Below are positions 15,760-23,870 of a stretch of DNA of 64,000 nt, one piece after another. This DNA comes from Persicobacter sp. CCB-QB2. GTDB taxonomy: Bacteria > Bacteroidota > Bacteroidia > Cytophagales > Cyclobacteriaceae. Within the stretch, counting starts at the first letter, position 1, and each line of letters opens with the position of its first letter. The notes beneath the pieces are model-generated. The model did not search any database. It was given only the letters and a program-made list of their open reading frames with translations, and was not told the DNA's origin. Made by a program: the position numbers and the translations under genes. The stretch is taken from assembly GCF_001274635.1 (NCBI RefSeq), contig NZ_LBGV01000001.1, forward strand, positions 868,001 through 932,000, written 5' to 3'.

Positions 15760-17370
15760 ATGAAACCAAATCCACGCCAGGGGATGTTCGCTCACTTGAA
15801 GTCCGATTTTCCCGCCAGTATCATTGTTTTCCTTGTCGCACTTCCACTTTGTTTGGGAATCGCCCTGGCATCCGGAGCACCTTTGTTTTCAGGCATCATT
15901 GCCGGCATTGTAGGGGGTATTGTAGTGGCCAGCCTTAGTGGCTCTCCTCTGGGCGTTAGCGGACCTGCGGCCGGTCTGGCGATTATTGTCTTGAATTCCA
16001 TACAGGAATTGGGCGCTTTTGATGCTTTCTTGTTGGCAGTGGTAATCGCCGGGATTATTCAGATCATTTTGGGGTTTTTAAAAGCCGGGATTATTGGTTA
16101 TTATTTTCCTTCCTCGGTGATAAAGGGTATGCTCTCCGGTATCGGCATCATTATTATCCTCAAGCAAATTCCCCACGCCATGGGCTATGATAAAGATGCT
16201 ATGGGGGATTTTTCCTACAATCAGATTGACGGGCATACCACTTTCTCGGAGCTTTTTTATATGCTGGAGGGCATAAACCCCGCAGCCATGATCGTGACGG
16301 TGGTTTCCCTGATCATTTTGATACTCTGGGAACAGCCCTTCATGAAAAAAATCCCCCTTACCAGAATTGTGCAGGGGCCATTGGTGGTGGTCAGTATGGC
16401 CATTGGTTTAAATTTGTTTTTCCAAAATAGCGGATTACTCAAATTTGATGCGGATGAATTAGTCACCATTCCTGTAGCCGCCTCCATAGAGAGTTTTATC
16501 GGGCAGTTTACCCTTCCGGATTTCAGCCAGATTACTAATCCTGATATTTATGTGATTGCCCTGACTGTTGCGGTGGTGGCGAGTTTGGAGACCCTGCTTT
16601 GTGTGGAAGCCACCGATAAACTGGATCCTCAAAAAAGGGTGACCCCTACGAATAAGGAGTTGATTGCCCAGGGGGTAGGGAATACACTCTCCGGATTAAT
16701 TGGTGGTTTGCCGGTGACACAGGTTATTGTTCGAAGTTCAGCCAATATTCAGTCGGGAGGAAAAACCAAGCTGTCGGCCATTCTGCATGGTTTTTTTATA
16801 TTGATTTCTATCATCCTGATTCCAAGGGTTTTGAATTTGATTCCTTTGTCCGCATTAGCTGCTATTCTTTTTGTGGTGGGTTATAAGCTGGCCAAGCCTA
16901 CAGTATTTAAAGCCATGTACAAAAAGGGAATGCCGGAATTTGTTCCGTTTATGGTGACTATTTTAGGAATCATCCGTATCGATATGCTGGTGGGGATCGG
17001 CCTGGGCCTGGTGGTCGCCATCATCTGGATTTTATATAATAATTATAAAATTCCTTATCATTTTGATGATGCGGATTATCGGGCAGGAGAGCCCATTCGC
17101 ATTCATTTGGCGGAGGAAGTTTCCTTCCTGAATAAGGCGCCTATTCTAAGATCTCTGAAACATCTTCCCGATGACTCCACCGTAATTATTGATGCCTCCA
17201 AGACCAAATCCATTCATCCGGATGTCCTCGAAATCATTGATGATTTTGAAGATAATGCCAAAACACGTGGCATTACTGTGGCTTTAGTCGGTCTGACGCA
17301 TAGCAATGGAGAAGACCCTGTGAAGCTTTTCAGTAAGACGGTTTCTTCACAGAATGAAAAGGTCAGCTAG
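15760..17370 (+). CDS. SulP-family inorganic anion transporter
   Basis: 536-aa inner-membrane transporter of the SulP (SLC26) family. The N-terminus has the family pattern (FPASIIVFLVALPLCLGIAL, then SGAPLFSGIIAGIVGG). About 12-14 membrane segments follow, with the conserved SLETLLCVEATDKLDP and NTLSGLIGGLPVTQVIVRSS blocks. The cytoplasmic C-terminus carries a STAS-like end (VTVIIDASKTKSIHPDVLEIIDDF). Expected substrates are sulfate, bicarbonate or another small anion. Many bacterial members act in bicarbonate uptake, often beside a carbonic anhydrase, but none is present here. It is likely the effector gene of the tetR-small gene-sulP cluster, 171 bp downstream of the small gene. Confidence 0.92.
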   Translation: MKPNPRQGMFAHLKSDFPASIIVFLVALPLCLGIALASGAPLFSGIIAGIVGGIVVASLSGSPLGVSGPAAGLAIIVLNSIQELGAFDAFLLAVVIAGIIQIILGFLKAGIIGYYFPSSVIKGMLSGIGIIIILKQIPHAMGYDKDAMGDFSYNQIDGHTTFSELFYMLEGINPAAMIVTVVSLIILILWEQPFMKKIPLTRIVQGPLVVVSMAIGLNLFFQNSGLLKFDADELVTIPVAASIESFIGQFTLPDFSQITNPDIYVIALTVAVVASLETLLCVEATDKLDPQKRVTPTNKELIAQGVGNTLSGLIGGLPVTQVIVRSSANIQSGGKTKLSAILHGFFILISIILIPRVLNLIPLSALAAILFVVGYKLAKPTVFKAMYKKGMPEFVPFMVTILGIIRIDMLVGIGLGLVVAIIWILYNNYKIPYHFDDADYRAGEPIRIHLAEEVSFLNKAPILRSLKHLPDDSTVIIDASKTKSIHPDVLEIIDDFEDNAKTRGITVALVGLTHSNGEDPVKLFSKTVSSQNEKVS

Positions 17371-17400
17371 CCCATAGATCTTGGGTTTATAATAGAGAAA

Positions 17401-17810
17401 TAAGGGGTGTCCATATCTAGGGATTCCCTTTTTTTTCGGGGCTACCTCCTGACGTCGGCCCGGGCTGGCGGCAGTCGCTTTTTACGGTGAATAGGGTTTA
17501 AATTTTGGCCCACCGTAAAAGAGCTTCAACAAACGGCTACGCCTCTGCCTTCATCCCTAGCCCGCACTGGTTAGTGCAGCAAGGACGGCTAATGCCAATC
17601 CCCTTCCTCAAGCTCAAAGAGTGACGTACTTCTTGTGGTAGTATTGTGGCAATTTTTAGGGCCAAAACAGTAGACAGTTGGTGTTTACTGTTTTTAAAAG
17701 CACTCCATCTTTATTCCACCATTTTGTCTGTTATAATCTTATTCCGATTCCAATATTCCTTGGAGGATTCTGCTAACTACCTCCAAGGCTGGTAGGGATG
17801 GATTAAAGTA
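17401..17810. other. Gene-free stretch with a long perfect hairpin
   Basis: 17371-17810 has no convincing gene. A weak terminator-like AAGGG / CCCTT pair with a T run is at about 17402-17438, probably for sulP. TTTTACGGTG (17480-17489) and CACCGTAAAA (17511-17520) form a perfect 10-bp stem around 21 nt. The segment around 17445-17475 is unusually GC-rich. I see no homology that I recognise. Confidence 0.45.
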
Positions 17811-18013
17811 TTAACCCGAATTATTCACTGATAAATTCGTTGCAAAAACACAAGCGACTTATTTTCAATTCTTTATAATTTGTTTTCTTTGATTTATAGT
17901 AGCCCAAATTTGGGCAATCTTGCTTTCTCCTCATTCATCTGTTTCATTGGAAAAAACTCAAAATAGGGAAATTTCCTTCATTTATCGGCTTGCAACGGCA
18001 TGAGGAATCACGG
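17811..18013 (+). repeat. Family-1 element, copy F (right end degraded)
   Basis: The left terminal repeat TTAACCCGAATTATTCA is exact. The core GCCCAAATTTGGGCAATCTT and GGAAAAAACTCAAAATAGGG is well conserved. The right end breaks down into CATGAGGAATCACGG and merges into the family-4 repeat at 18007. Confidence 0.8.
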
Positions 18014-18150
18014 CTTTTTCAAAAGACTATGAATGGATAAAAAATAGGTAGATCCGGTTTCTCATAAAACTACAAATGGACAAATAATAGGAATGATCTA
18101 GTTCCCAATGGGGGCTATTTGATTTGAGCGCTTGTTTATGAGTTAGCTTA
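18007..18150 (+). repeat. Family-4 repeat, copy 1, left part (split by ISAzo13-type element)
   Basis: GGCTTTTTCAAAAGACTA, GGATAAAAAATAGGTAGATC and TTGTTTATGAGTTAGCTTA match 22787-22885. The continuation of the same repeat is found on the far side of the insertion, at 22111-22138 (ACAGTATTGACATTATGGA). The ISAzo13-type element therefore interrupted this copy. Confidence 0.7.
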
Positions 18151-18195
18151 GGGAAGTGGCAAATATTAAACTACACAACCGGATTGATAAAAATA

Positions 18196-19360
18196 TAGGG
18201 CAAACGCATCAAGTTAAAAACTATTGAGAAATTGGTTTATTTTTGCCCTATGAATACACCCACGACTATTTTTTCAGGAGTAGAAGACCCTCGCCAAGAG
18301 TGGAGATGTCTTCATCCATTAGAAAATATCCTTTTTATCGCCTTAGCAACAATGATTTGTAATGGCGAAGATTTTGAAGATATGGTAATTTTCGGAGAGC
18401 AAAATTATGAATGGCTAGCCGAGTGCCTTGATTTATCGAATGGTATCCCATCTCATGATACCTTTAATCGAGTTCTACAAAGATTACGACCAGACTCATT
18501 GCTGAATAGTCTCAAAGAAGATGGGCAACAATTACTGGACGTTGTAAATGAAAAGCAGGTGATTTTAGATGGGAAAAAATTAAGGGGAGTTTCTCCAAAT
18601 CAAAAAGGGAATAAAGGTTTATACATATTAAGTGCTTGGGTTGGTGAAAATAATATTTGCATAGGCCAACAAAAGGTTAAAAATAAAAGCAACGAAATTA
18701 CAGCCATTCCTGAATTACTTGATAGCATAGAATTGGCCGGCGCTACGGTGAGTATTGATGCGATAGGGTGTCAAAGGGAGATTGCTCAAAAAATAACACA
18801 AGATTGTGATGCTCAATACTTTCTTTCGCTTAAAAAAAACCAGAGGAACAGTTATCAGATTGTTGAAGATGCATTCCGCTTCCACAATCCTAGCAAATTT
18901 GACTTAATGATTGAAGAAGGGCATGGAAGAAAAGAAGAACGTAAATGCACTATAATTTCAATGGCATCTTTGCCGGAAGAGGAGCAATTAACTGGTTGGG
19001 AAGGGCTAAAAACTATTGTTAAGATTGAGAGTAATCGAAATGTTAAAGGGAAGGAAAGTAAGCAGGTTAGATTCTACATGAGTTCTGAAGAAATTTCAGA
19101 TCCAAAATACTACAATTTATTGGCAAGAGGACATTGGAGCATAGAGAATCAACTGCACTGGCATTTGGATGTGACATTTAATGAGGATGCTTGTAGAGCC
19201 AGAAAGGATCATTCCGCTGAAAACTTAAATATCCTCCGAAAAATCGCACTGCAGAGAATTTCTAGAATGGATGATAAACTCAGTAAGAAAAAGAGGAGAT
19301 ACAAGGCTTCAATGGATCATAACTACCTTATATCCATCATCTCCTGATGCGTTTGCCCTA
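18196..19360 (+). mobile_element. ISAs1-family insertion sequence (1165 bp)
   Basis: Perfect 16-bp terminal inverted repeats, TAGGGCAAACGCATCA at 18196-18211 and its complement at 19345-19360. They are flanked by the 9-bp direct duplication ATAAAAATA at 18187-18195 and 19361-19369. One intact transposase gene is inside. It inserted into the 3' end of the ISAzo13-type transposase gene. Confidence 0.93.
18232..19347 (+). CDS. ISAs1-family transposase
   Basis: 371-aa DDE transposase, the expected length. The N-terminal block is GVEDPRQEWRCLHPLENILF. The DDE residues are in KQVILDGKKLRG (Asp), TVSIDAIGCQ (Asp) and HWSIENQLHWHLDVTFNEDA (Glu). The true start may be the ATG at 18250 (MNTPTTIFSG), which opens the conserved region. 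The stop lies in the right inverted repeat (19345-19347). The frame and both inverted repeats are intact, so this element could still be active. Confidence 0.93.
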   Translation: MVYFCPMNTPTTIFSGVEDPRQEWRCLHPLENILFIALATMICNGEDFEDMVIFGEQNYEWLAECLDLSNGIPSHDTFNRVLQRLRPDSLLNSLKEDGQQLLDVVNEKQVILDGKKLRGVSPNQKGNKGLYILSAWVGENNICIGQQKVKNKSNEITAIPELLDSIELAGATVSIDAIGCQREIAQKITQDCDAQYFLSLKKNQRNSYQIVEDAFRFHNPSKFDLMIEEGHGRKEERKCTIISMASLPEEEQLTGWEGLKTIVKIESNRNVKGKESKQVRFYMSSEEISDPKYYNLLARGHWSIENQLHWHLDVTFNEDACRARKDHSAENLNILRKIALQRISRMDDKLSKKKRRYKASMDHNYLISIIS

Positions 19361-19931
19361 ATAAAAATATCCCATTTGGGCAGAATCTCGTTTCTTTGTA
19401 AGTTTTTGTCAAAACTTTTGTATTTATTATCATCTATCTTAATAGGTGATTCATAAGTATTGTTGTTCATAAATACTAAAGGAGCTTTCTGACACCAGGT
19501 CATTTTTTTTGCAATTTCCAGCGTGTTTTCAACTGTATCAAGAATAAGGCCTTTCCAATAGTTTTCTAACGCAGCCCATACTCTTTCTATTGGATTATAT
19601 TTACTGTGATACGGGGGATAGTAGACCAAATGAATTGGAATTCCAATTTTTTTCGAAAACTTAATGATGCGTTGAATAAAGCGTCGAGTATTTCCCGCCA
19701 CCGGTTTTCCATTGTCCAAATTGATTAATAATGTATCATAATTTGATTTATCATATCCCTTTTCATCCCACCACATCTCTAGGCCATCAACAATAAAGTC
19801 ACTCGTTTCCTTTGACTTACCAAATATGAAAGTAATATCTTCAGATTTAGTTTCTCTTATTCCTAAGGGAACAAGAGTTTCAGTCCAGTGATGATCATGA
19901 TCTTCGGCTTGATTAGCTTTCTGAGTCCTAG

Positions 19932-21440
19932 GAGCCTGTCGGATTACCCCAAATCGTCACCCGACTGTTCCCGCAAAAATTTAAAAATCTGCGGTTTTTC
20001 TATTTTGAGGCGAATTTTGCCTTAAAAATCGATACCTCACTTCTTATATTTCGAAATTCATCTCTATTGATGAATAATAAAGTCCATTTTAGGCTATTTT
20101 ATTGCCTTTTCAGGCTAGTTTTAGCTTAAGTAACCGTCTTATATTATAGCATAGACACACCAATCCCCATTCTTGGCTAACCTTCTTTTCTCCTCTGAAT
20201 GAAAATCTCCTGAACCCAAGAGCTTCTTTAATAATGCCAAATATTGGTTCAATTTTGTACTTTCGTTTCCGATAAATCTCCTCCTCTGTTGTTGTTCGGT
20301 TGTTTAATCTTTCTTCAAGTTCTAATCGTGTTTCCGCCTTTGATTTTGGTACTATGGGCTTTATCCCCTCTGGACAACCTTTAATATTATCATCTGAATA
20401 GTACCCGCAATCAGCGGCAATTACCTCTATTTCTTCCTTCAATGGTTCTGGCACACTATCAATGGCTGGTAAAAACTCCTTTTTATCGTTGGCGTGATTA
20501 TTACAATGTTGCCCCACAATTACCATGTCTTCATTAGCAACCGCCTGAGCATTATAGCACTGTTCAAAACCATTTTTAGATTTCATTATGCGAGACTCCT
20601 TATCAGTAAAATTGACCTGGTCTTTATCCTGGGGAGTTTCTGAAGGCTTTTGGGGCGATCGGCCTCTTGGTTTTTGGCCAGTTTTACTAGCTTTTTCTTC
20701 TCTCTTCTTTACCTTCTTTTCGTAATCCTTAAGTTCGTCTTCATAAGCTTCTTTTCTTCTGGATTCTATAGTGGCTTTGGCCTCCTGAATTTTCTTTAAC
20801 CTTTCCTCACGTCGCGCTATTTCATCCGGAATATTGACCGATACCTCTTCTTCGTCTTGTTCAGCGGCCTTTTCTAATAGCGTTGCTATTTCCGCTTTTA
20901 GTTTCTTTTCCAGCTCTAAAGCGCGTTTGTAACTCATCGCTTTGTGCTTAGATGCATTTGCCTGAATCTTAGTACCATCAACAAATACATTCCCCATCTT
21001 CACTAATCCCATTTGGGAGCCAATCATCAAAATCTCAACAAACCAATCCTCAATTTTATCAAGATGAGTCTTCCTAAAATTTGCAATCGTGTCATGATCA
21101 GGATGAAGATTGCCTGCGATAAATCGAAAAGCGACTGAGTCGTAAGTGGCTGCTTCAATTTTGCGAGAACTGAAAATGCCTGTACAATAGCCATAAAAGA
21201 TCAACCCAAGCAGTAGTCTTGGGTCGTATGGGTCTTTACCATAACCTTTATAGCTAGCATAGACAGATGAAAGATTGAGCTGATCTATAATTTCGACGAC
21301 AAATCTTGCCAAATGATTTTCAGGTAACCATTCATTGACATCGTGCGGCATCAAATTGTATTGCTTTCTATCTCCTCCTCGAAAATTTATCATGCTTCAA
21401 TTTACAACTTTTTTAGGAGTTAGTTAAATCCGACAGGCTC
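19932..21440 (-). mobile_element. IS1182-family insertion sequence (1509 bp)
   Basis: 14-bp terminal inverted repeats GAGCCTGTCGGATT at 19932-19945, complement at 21427-21440. The flanks are CTAG at 19928-19931 and 21441-21444, a 4-bp palindromic target duplication. It inserted into the middle of the ISAzo13-type transposase gene. One intact transposase gene occupies most of the element. Confidence 0.9.
20110..21393 (-). CDS. IS1182-family transposase
   Basis: 427-aa DDE transposase. The N-terminal DUF772-type domain shows HDVNEWLPENHLARFVVEII and YDPRLLLGLIFYGYCTGIFS. The first catalytic Asp is in GNVFVDGTKIQANASKHKAM. A charged helical, probably coiled-coil insert spans about residues 150-250. 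The second Asp is in IEVIAADCGYYSDDN, and the C-terminal Glu block is KRKYKIEPIFGIIKEALGFR. The start is 47 bp from the element end. It appears intact and could be active. Confidence 0.92.
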   Translation of the reverse strand: MINFRGGDRKQYNLMPHDVNEWLPENHLARFVVEIIDQLNLSSVYASYKGYGKDPYDPRLLLGLIFYGYCTGIFSSRKIEAATYDSVAFRFIAGNLHPDHDTIANFRKTHLDKIEDWFVEILMIGSQMGLVKMGNVFVDGTKIQANASKHKAMSYKRALELEKKLKAEIATLLEKAAEQDEEEVSVNIPDEIARREERLKKIQEAKATIESRRKEAYEDELKDYEKKVKKREEKASKTGQKPRGRSPQKPSETPQDKDQVNFTDKESRIMKSKNGFEQCYNAQAVANEDMVIVGQHCNNHANDKKEFLPAIDSVPEPLKEEIEVIAADCGYYSDDNIKGCPEGIKPIVPKSKAETRLELEERLNNRTTTEEEIYRKRKYKIEPIFGIIKEALGFRRFSFRGEKKVSQEWGLVCLCYNIRRLLKLKLA

Positions 21441-22110
21441 CTAGAATAACCTCCGCGACTAAGATTTCCTACTTTTGTTTTTGCTTTGACATCTAAAGAA
21501 ATTTGTATCGTTCGGTCATTGCTTTCGGCTTCTTTGTTGTGCTTTTTTACATTTGTGAAAATCTCATCTGTTTCTGCGATTTTTTTCAATGGCTTAATCT
21601 TTTGGACTTTCTTTAATGTATACCCTAATCTATTTAGAATATTATTGATTGTACGAACACAAAAATCTCCTTCATGATATTTTAAGGCTAAGAGTTTCTG
21701 TAAAATGTATTGCGCAGTTATTCTAACATAACATCGTTCTGTCTTAAAGCTGGGATCAATACAACTTTCTTCATCAACAATACAGCTTATATCATTAGCT
21801 AGCTCAGGATGCTCAATCTCTTTTTTTTCTGCCCCTACATGAAAATGCATCCATACATCGAATCCCTGTATAATGCTCTTTAAGAGCGAGTTTAACCATT
21901 TCTCGCCCAACATTAACGGATCGTTCCATTTTGGAGGGTGACCCGTCAAAATATTTAATGCATATTTCTGCTGCATACTCTCGGCGTTTATAGCCTGTCA
22001 ATTTTTTAAGGGCAATGTTAATACTGTCAATAAATTCACTAAAAGGTTGATCTTTCTCCATTCACGAAGTTACATAAAGTTTTGATGTAGGCTATTTTTT
22101 TCCACTTCCC

Positions 22111-22138
22111 TTACTACCTTTTACAGTATTGACATTAT
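22111..22138 (+). repeat. Family-4 repeat, copy 1, right part
   Basis: Continuation of the copy at 18007-18150 after the ISAzo13-type insertion. TTTTACAGTATTGACATTATG aligns with TTTGACAATATTGACTTTATG in copy 2 (22892-22916). Family-1 copy G begins five bases later. Confidence 0.55.
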
Positions 22139-22142
22139 GGAA

Positions 22143-22366
22143 TTAACCCGAATTATTCATCGCTAAATTAAGTGATTCACCTTAACTGATTTATTATCAA
22201 TTCAATAGACTTATTTCTACTGATTTTTTTATAGCCCAAATTTGGGCAAGCTTGCTTTCTCCTCATTCATCTGCTTCGTTGGAAAAAACTCGAAATAGGA
22301 GACTATTCCTTCATTTTTCCCGCCTTGCAGCTAAAAGAGGATTGAAGCATGAATAATCCGGGTTAA
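22143..22366 (+). repeat. Family-1 inverted-repeat element (MITE-like), copy G
   Basis: 224 bp, the same length as copy B and closely similar to it, with TTAACCCGAATTATTCA on the left and TGAATAATCCGGGTTAA on the right. The palindrome GCCCAAATTTGGGC is perfect. It abuts an epimerase gene remnant in the same relative orientation as copy B abuts the GNAT gene. Confidence 0.9.
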
Positions 22367-22560
22367 ATCTTCCACATCAACAGTCCGGCCTTGATCAATG
22401 GGCGGATAGACAAAGGTGCTGCTGGCGACCAGAAGGCATCACAGCGACATTTCTGCAATACTTTACCAGTCTCGCATCATCTGCAAATGTCGCCTTGATG
22501 GATTCCGTCAGCAGGTTCTTTGTCCCGCCGACATTGATCACAGCCTTGATTTTTTTGTTT
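22363..22560 (-). pseudogene. NAD-dependent epimerase/dehydratase remnant
   Basis: On the minus strand, VINVGGTKNLLTESIKATFA (frame one) and then, after a frameshift, VASSTFVYPPIDQGRTVDVED match the extended-SDR pattern. That pattern is a NVxGTxNLL helix followed by the SS-x-x-VY strand. The Rossmann N-terminus and the catalytic Tyr-Lys region are missing, so only a short central fragment remains. The 3' side ends at family-1 copy G. Confidence 0.6.
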
Positions 22561-23188
22561 CGTTTTTTATCAAGAAAAAATGAAAAGAAACGATTAATTA
22601 TTCAATATAAGGTATTGAATGGCTGATCTAGCTTTTTAAGAAAAAGCCCTGCATGAGGAATTAAGCACAAAAAAATTTTGGGTTATTTTTACAGCGAGGG
22701 ATACCGTTCAAAATTAGTGCTATTAGAAGTAGGATACTTTCCCGGATCCTAATTTTGAATGGAAGTTTTTGGCAATTTTAAACGATGGATACCCGGCTTT
22801 TTCAAAAGACTACGGATGGATAAATAATGGGTAGATCCGATTCCATATGAAGTTTTATTTCGTTTGAGTGTTTGTTCATGAGTTTCGCCAATATCTTTGA
22901 CAATATTGACTTTATGATGTGCATTTTCCACACTGATGGTCTAGCTCTGATTATTGGGTCAAAAGCCATGGAGCCTGCTATCGAGGGGAAGTCATCAAGG
23001 CCTTATTTTAATATTTTTTTGGCCAATCCCTCCAATCGTTAAATAACGCTTTGATGGATTTCGACTGTTTGATAGCTCGTCAGAATTGATCACACACCAG
23101 GTTCTTTGATTCGGTTTTTATAATGAAAAAGGAAGGATAAAATACTATACATTCCGTGGTCGATCTGACTTTTTATTAAAAAGCATTG
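22561..23188. other. Decayed intergenic region with family-4 repeat copy 2
   Basis: No intact gene. 22787-22925 is the uninterrupted second copy of the family-4 repeat (GGCTTTTTCAAAAGACTA, GGATAAATAATGGGTAGATC, GTTTGTTCATGAGTTTCGCC). The rest is AT-rich, with short patches that look like worn-out coding sequence in several frames. It seems to be a graveyard next to the insertion-sequence cluster. Confidence 0.5.
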
Positions 23189-23815
23189 CTATCCGATATT
23201 AAACCCCAGTTTTATCCCCGCAATCACCATATCCGTCCCCATAATGGCCAGTATCAACCCCATGATTTTCCCGATGACAGTGATGAGGTTTTGTCCCAAT
23301 TTATCTAAAATAAGGTTGCTCATCGAGAACGCCCAATAAGTCAACAGGCACATAAAGGCAAAGATGGTAATCACAATTGCACTGTCTATCATACTTACTC
23401 CGGTGACTTTATTCATAGCCGTGACAATGGTGCCGGGCCCGGCCAGGATGGGGATCGCCAGAGGGCTGATGGCCACGCCTTCGTCGACTTCAGCAGTAAC
23501 ATTTTTATTATGGGTAACAGCTGATTTTTTGGATTGCAGCATTTCAAAGCCCACATGGAATAACAGGATACCGCCGGTAATTTTAAAGGCGGGAATGGTA
23601 ATTCCAAAGAGATGAAAAATGATATTTCCCAAAAGGATAAAGGTCAATACAATGATGAAGGCCGTCAGACAGGCCGATTTGGCGATTTTTCTTTGTTCCG
23701 ATTTGCCGGAGCCTGCTACCAGCCCTAAAAATGCGGGGGTATTGGCGATTGGGTTCATAATGGCAAAAAAGCCGGTAAAAACCCCCAGGGCGAAAGTGAG
23801 GTGATCGTTGGTCAT
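23189..23815 (-). CDS. MarC-family integral membrane protein
   Basis: 208 aa with six hydrophobic segments. The family features are FFAIMNPIANTPAFLGLVAG (segment 1), ITGGILLFHVGFEML, and SPLAIPILAGPGTIVTAM in the second half. The MarC/YhgN/YchE family is conserved but its transported substrate is not known, and early links to multidrug resistance were not confirmed. It is divergent from the CPBP-type gene with a 55-bp AT-rich gap that must hold both promoters. Confidence 0.9.
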   Translation of the reverse strand: MTNDHLTFALGVFTGFFAIMNPIANTPAFLGLVAGSGKSEQRKIAKSACLTAFIIVLTFILLGNIIFHLFGITIPAFKITGGILLFHVGFEMLQSKKSAVTHNKNVTAEVDEGVAISPLAIPILAGPGTIVTAMNKVTGVSMIDSAIVITIFAFMCLLTYWAFSMSNLILDKLGQNLITVIGKIMGLILAIMGTDMVIAGIKLGFNIG

Positions 23816-23870
23816 AGTGGAGGAAATCTTTATCTTTAATAATTTAAATAATTATCATTAGTTTTCCCCA

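Larger units (their letters stand above)
18171..22061 (-). pseudogene. ISAzo13-type transposase, disrupted
   Basis: The gene is read from 22061 to 18171. The N-terminal part is MEKDQPFSEFIDSINIALKK to FSCRGRKK. At a run of eight A (21821-21828) the frame changes to EIEHPELANDISC. Then come TINNILNRLGYTLKKVQKIK and DVKAKTKVGNLSRGGYSR, the ISAzo13 hallmark around the first catalytic Asp. The IS1182-type insertion follows. Removing it with one CTAG restores RGGYSRTQKANQAED through LLINLDNGKPVAGN (second Asp) and YPPYHSKYNPIERVW (Glu). The ISAs1-type insertion splits the last codons. Removing it gives LPKWDIFINPVV and a stop. It is no longer able to make a transposase as a single product. Confidence 0.85.
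18151..22110 (-). mobile_element. ISAzo13-family insertion sequence, carrying two nested insertions
   Basis: The ends are GGGAAGTGG at 18151-18159 and CCACTTCCC at 22102-22110, flanked by TTA on both sides as a 3-bp target duplication. Subtracting the ISAs1-type element plus its 9-bp duplication and the IS1182-type element plus CTAG leaves about 1.27 kb, the normal size of an ISAzo13 element. Its transposase runs on the minus strand and is broken by both insertions. Confidence 0.85.

Noticed and set aside
22749..22931. A 60-codon minus-strand frame
   Set aside because: It lies in the family-4 repeat; the other copy of the repeat does not keep the frame.
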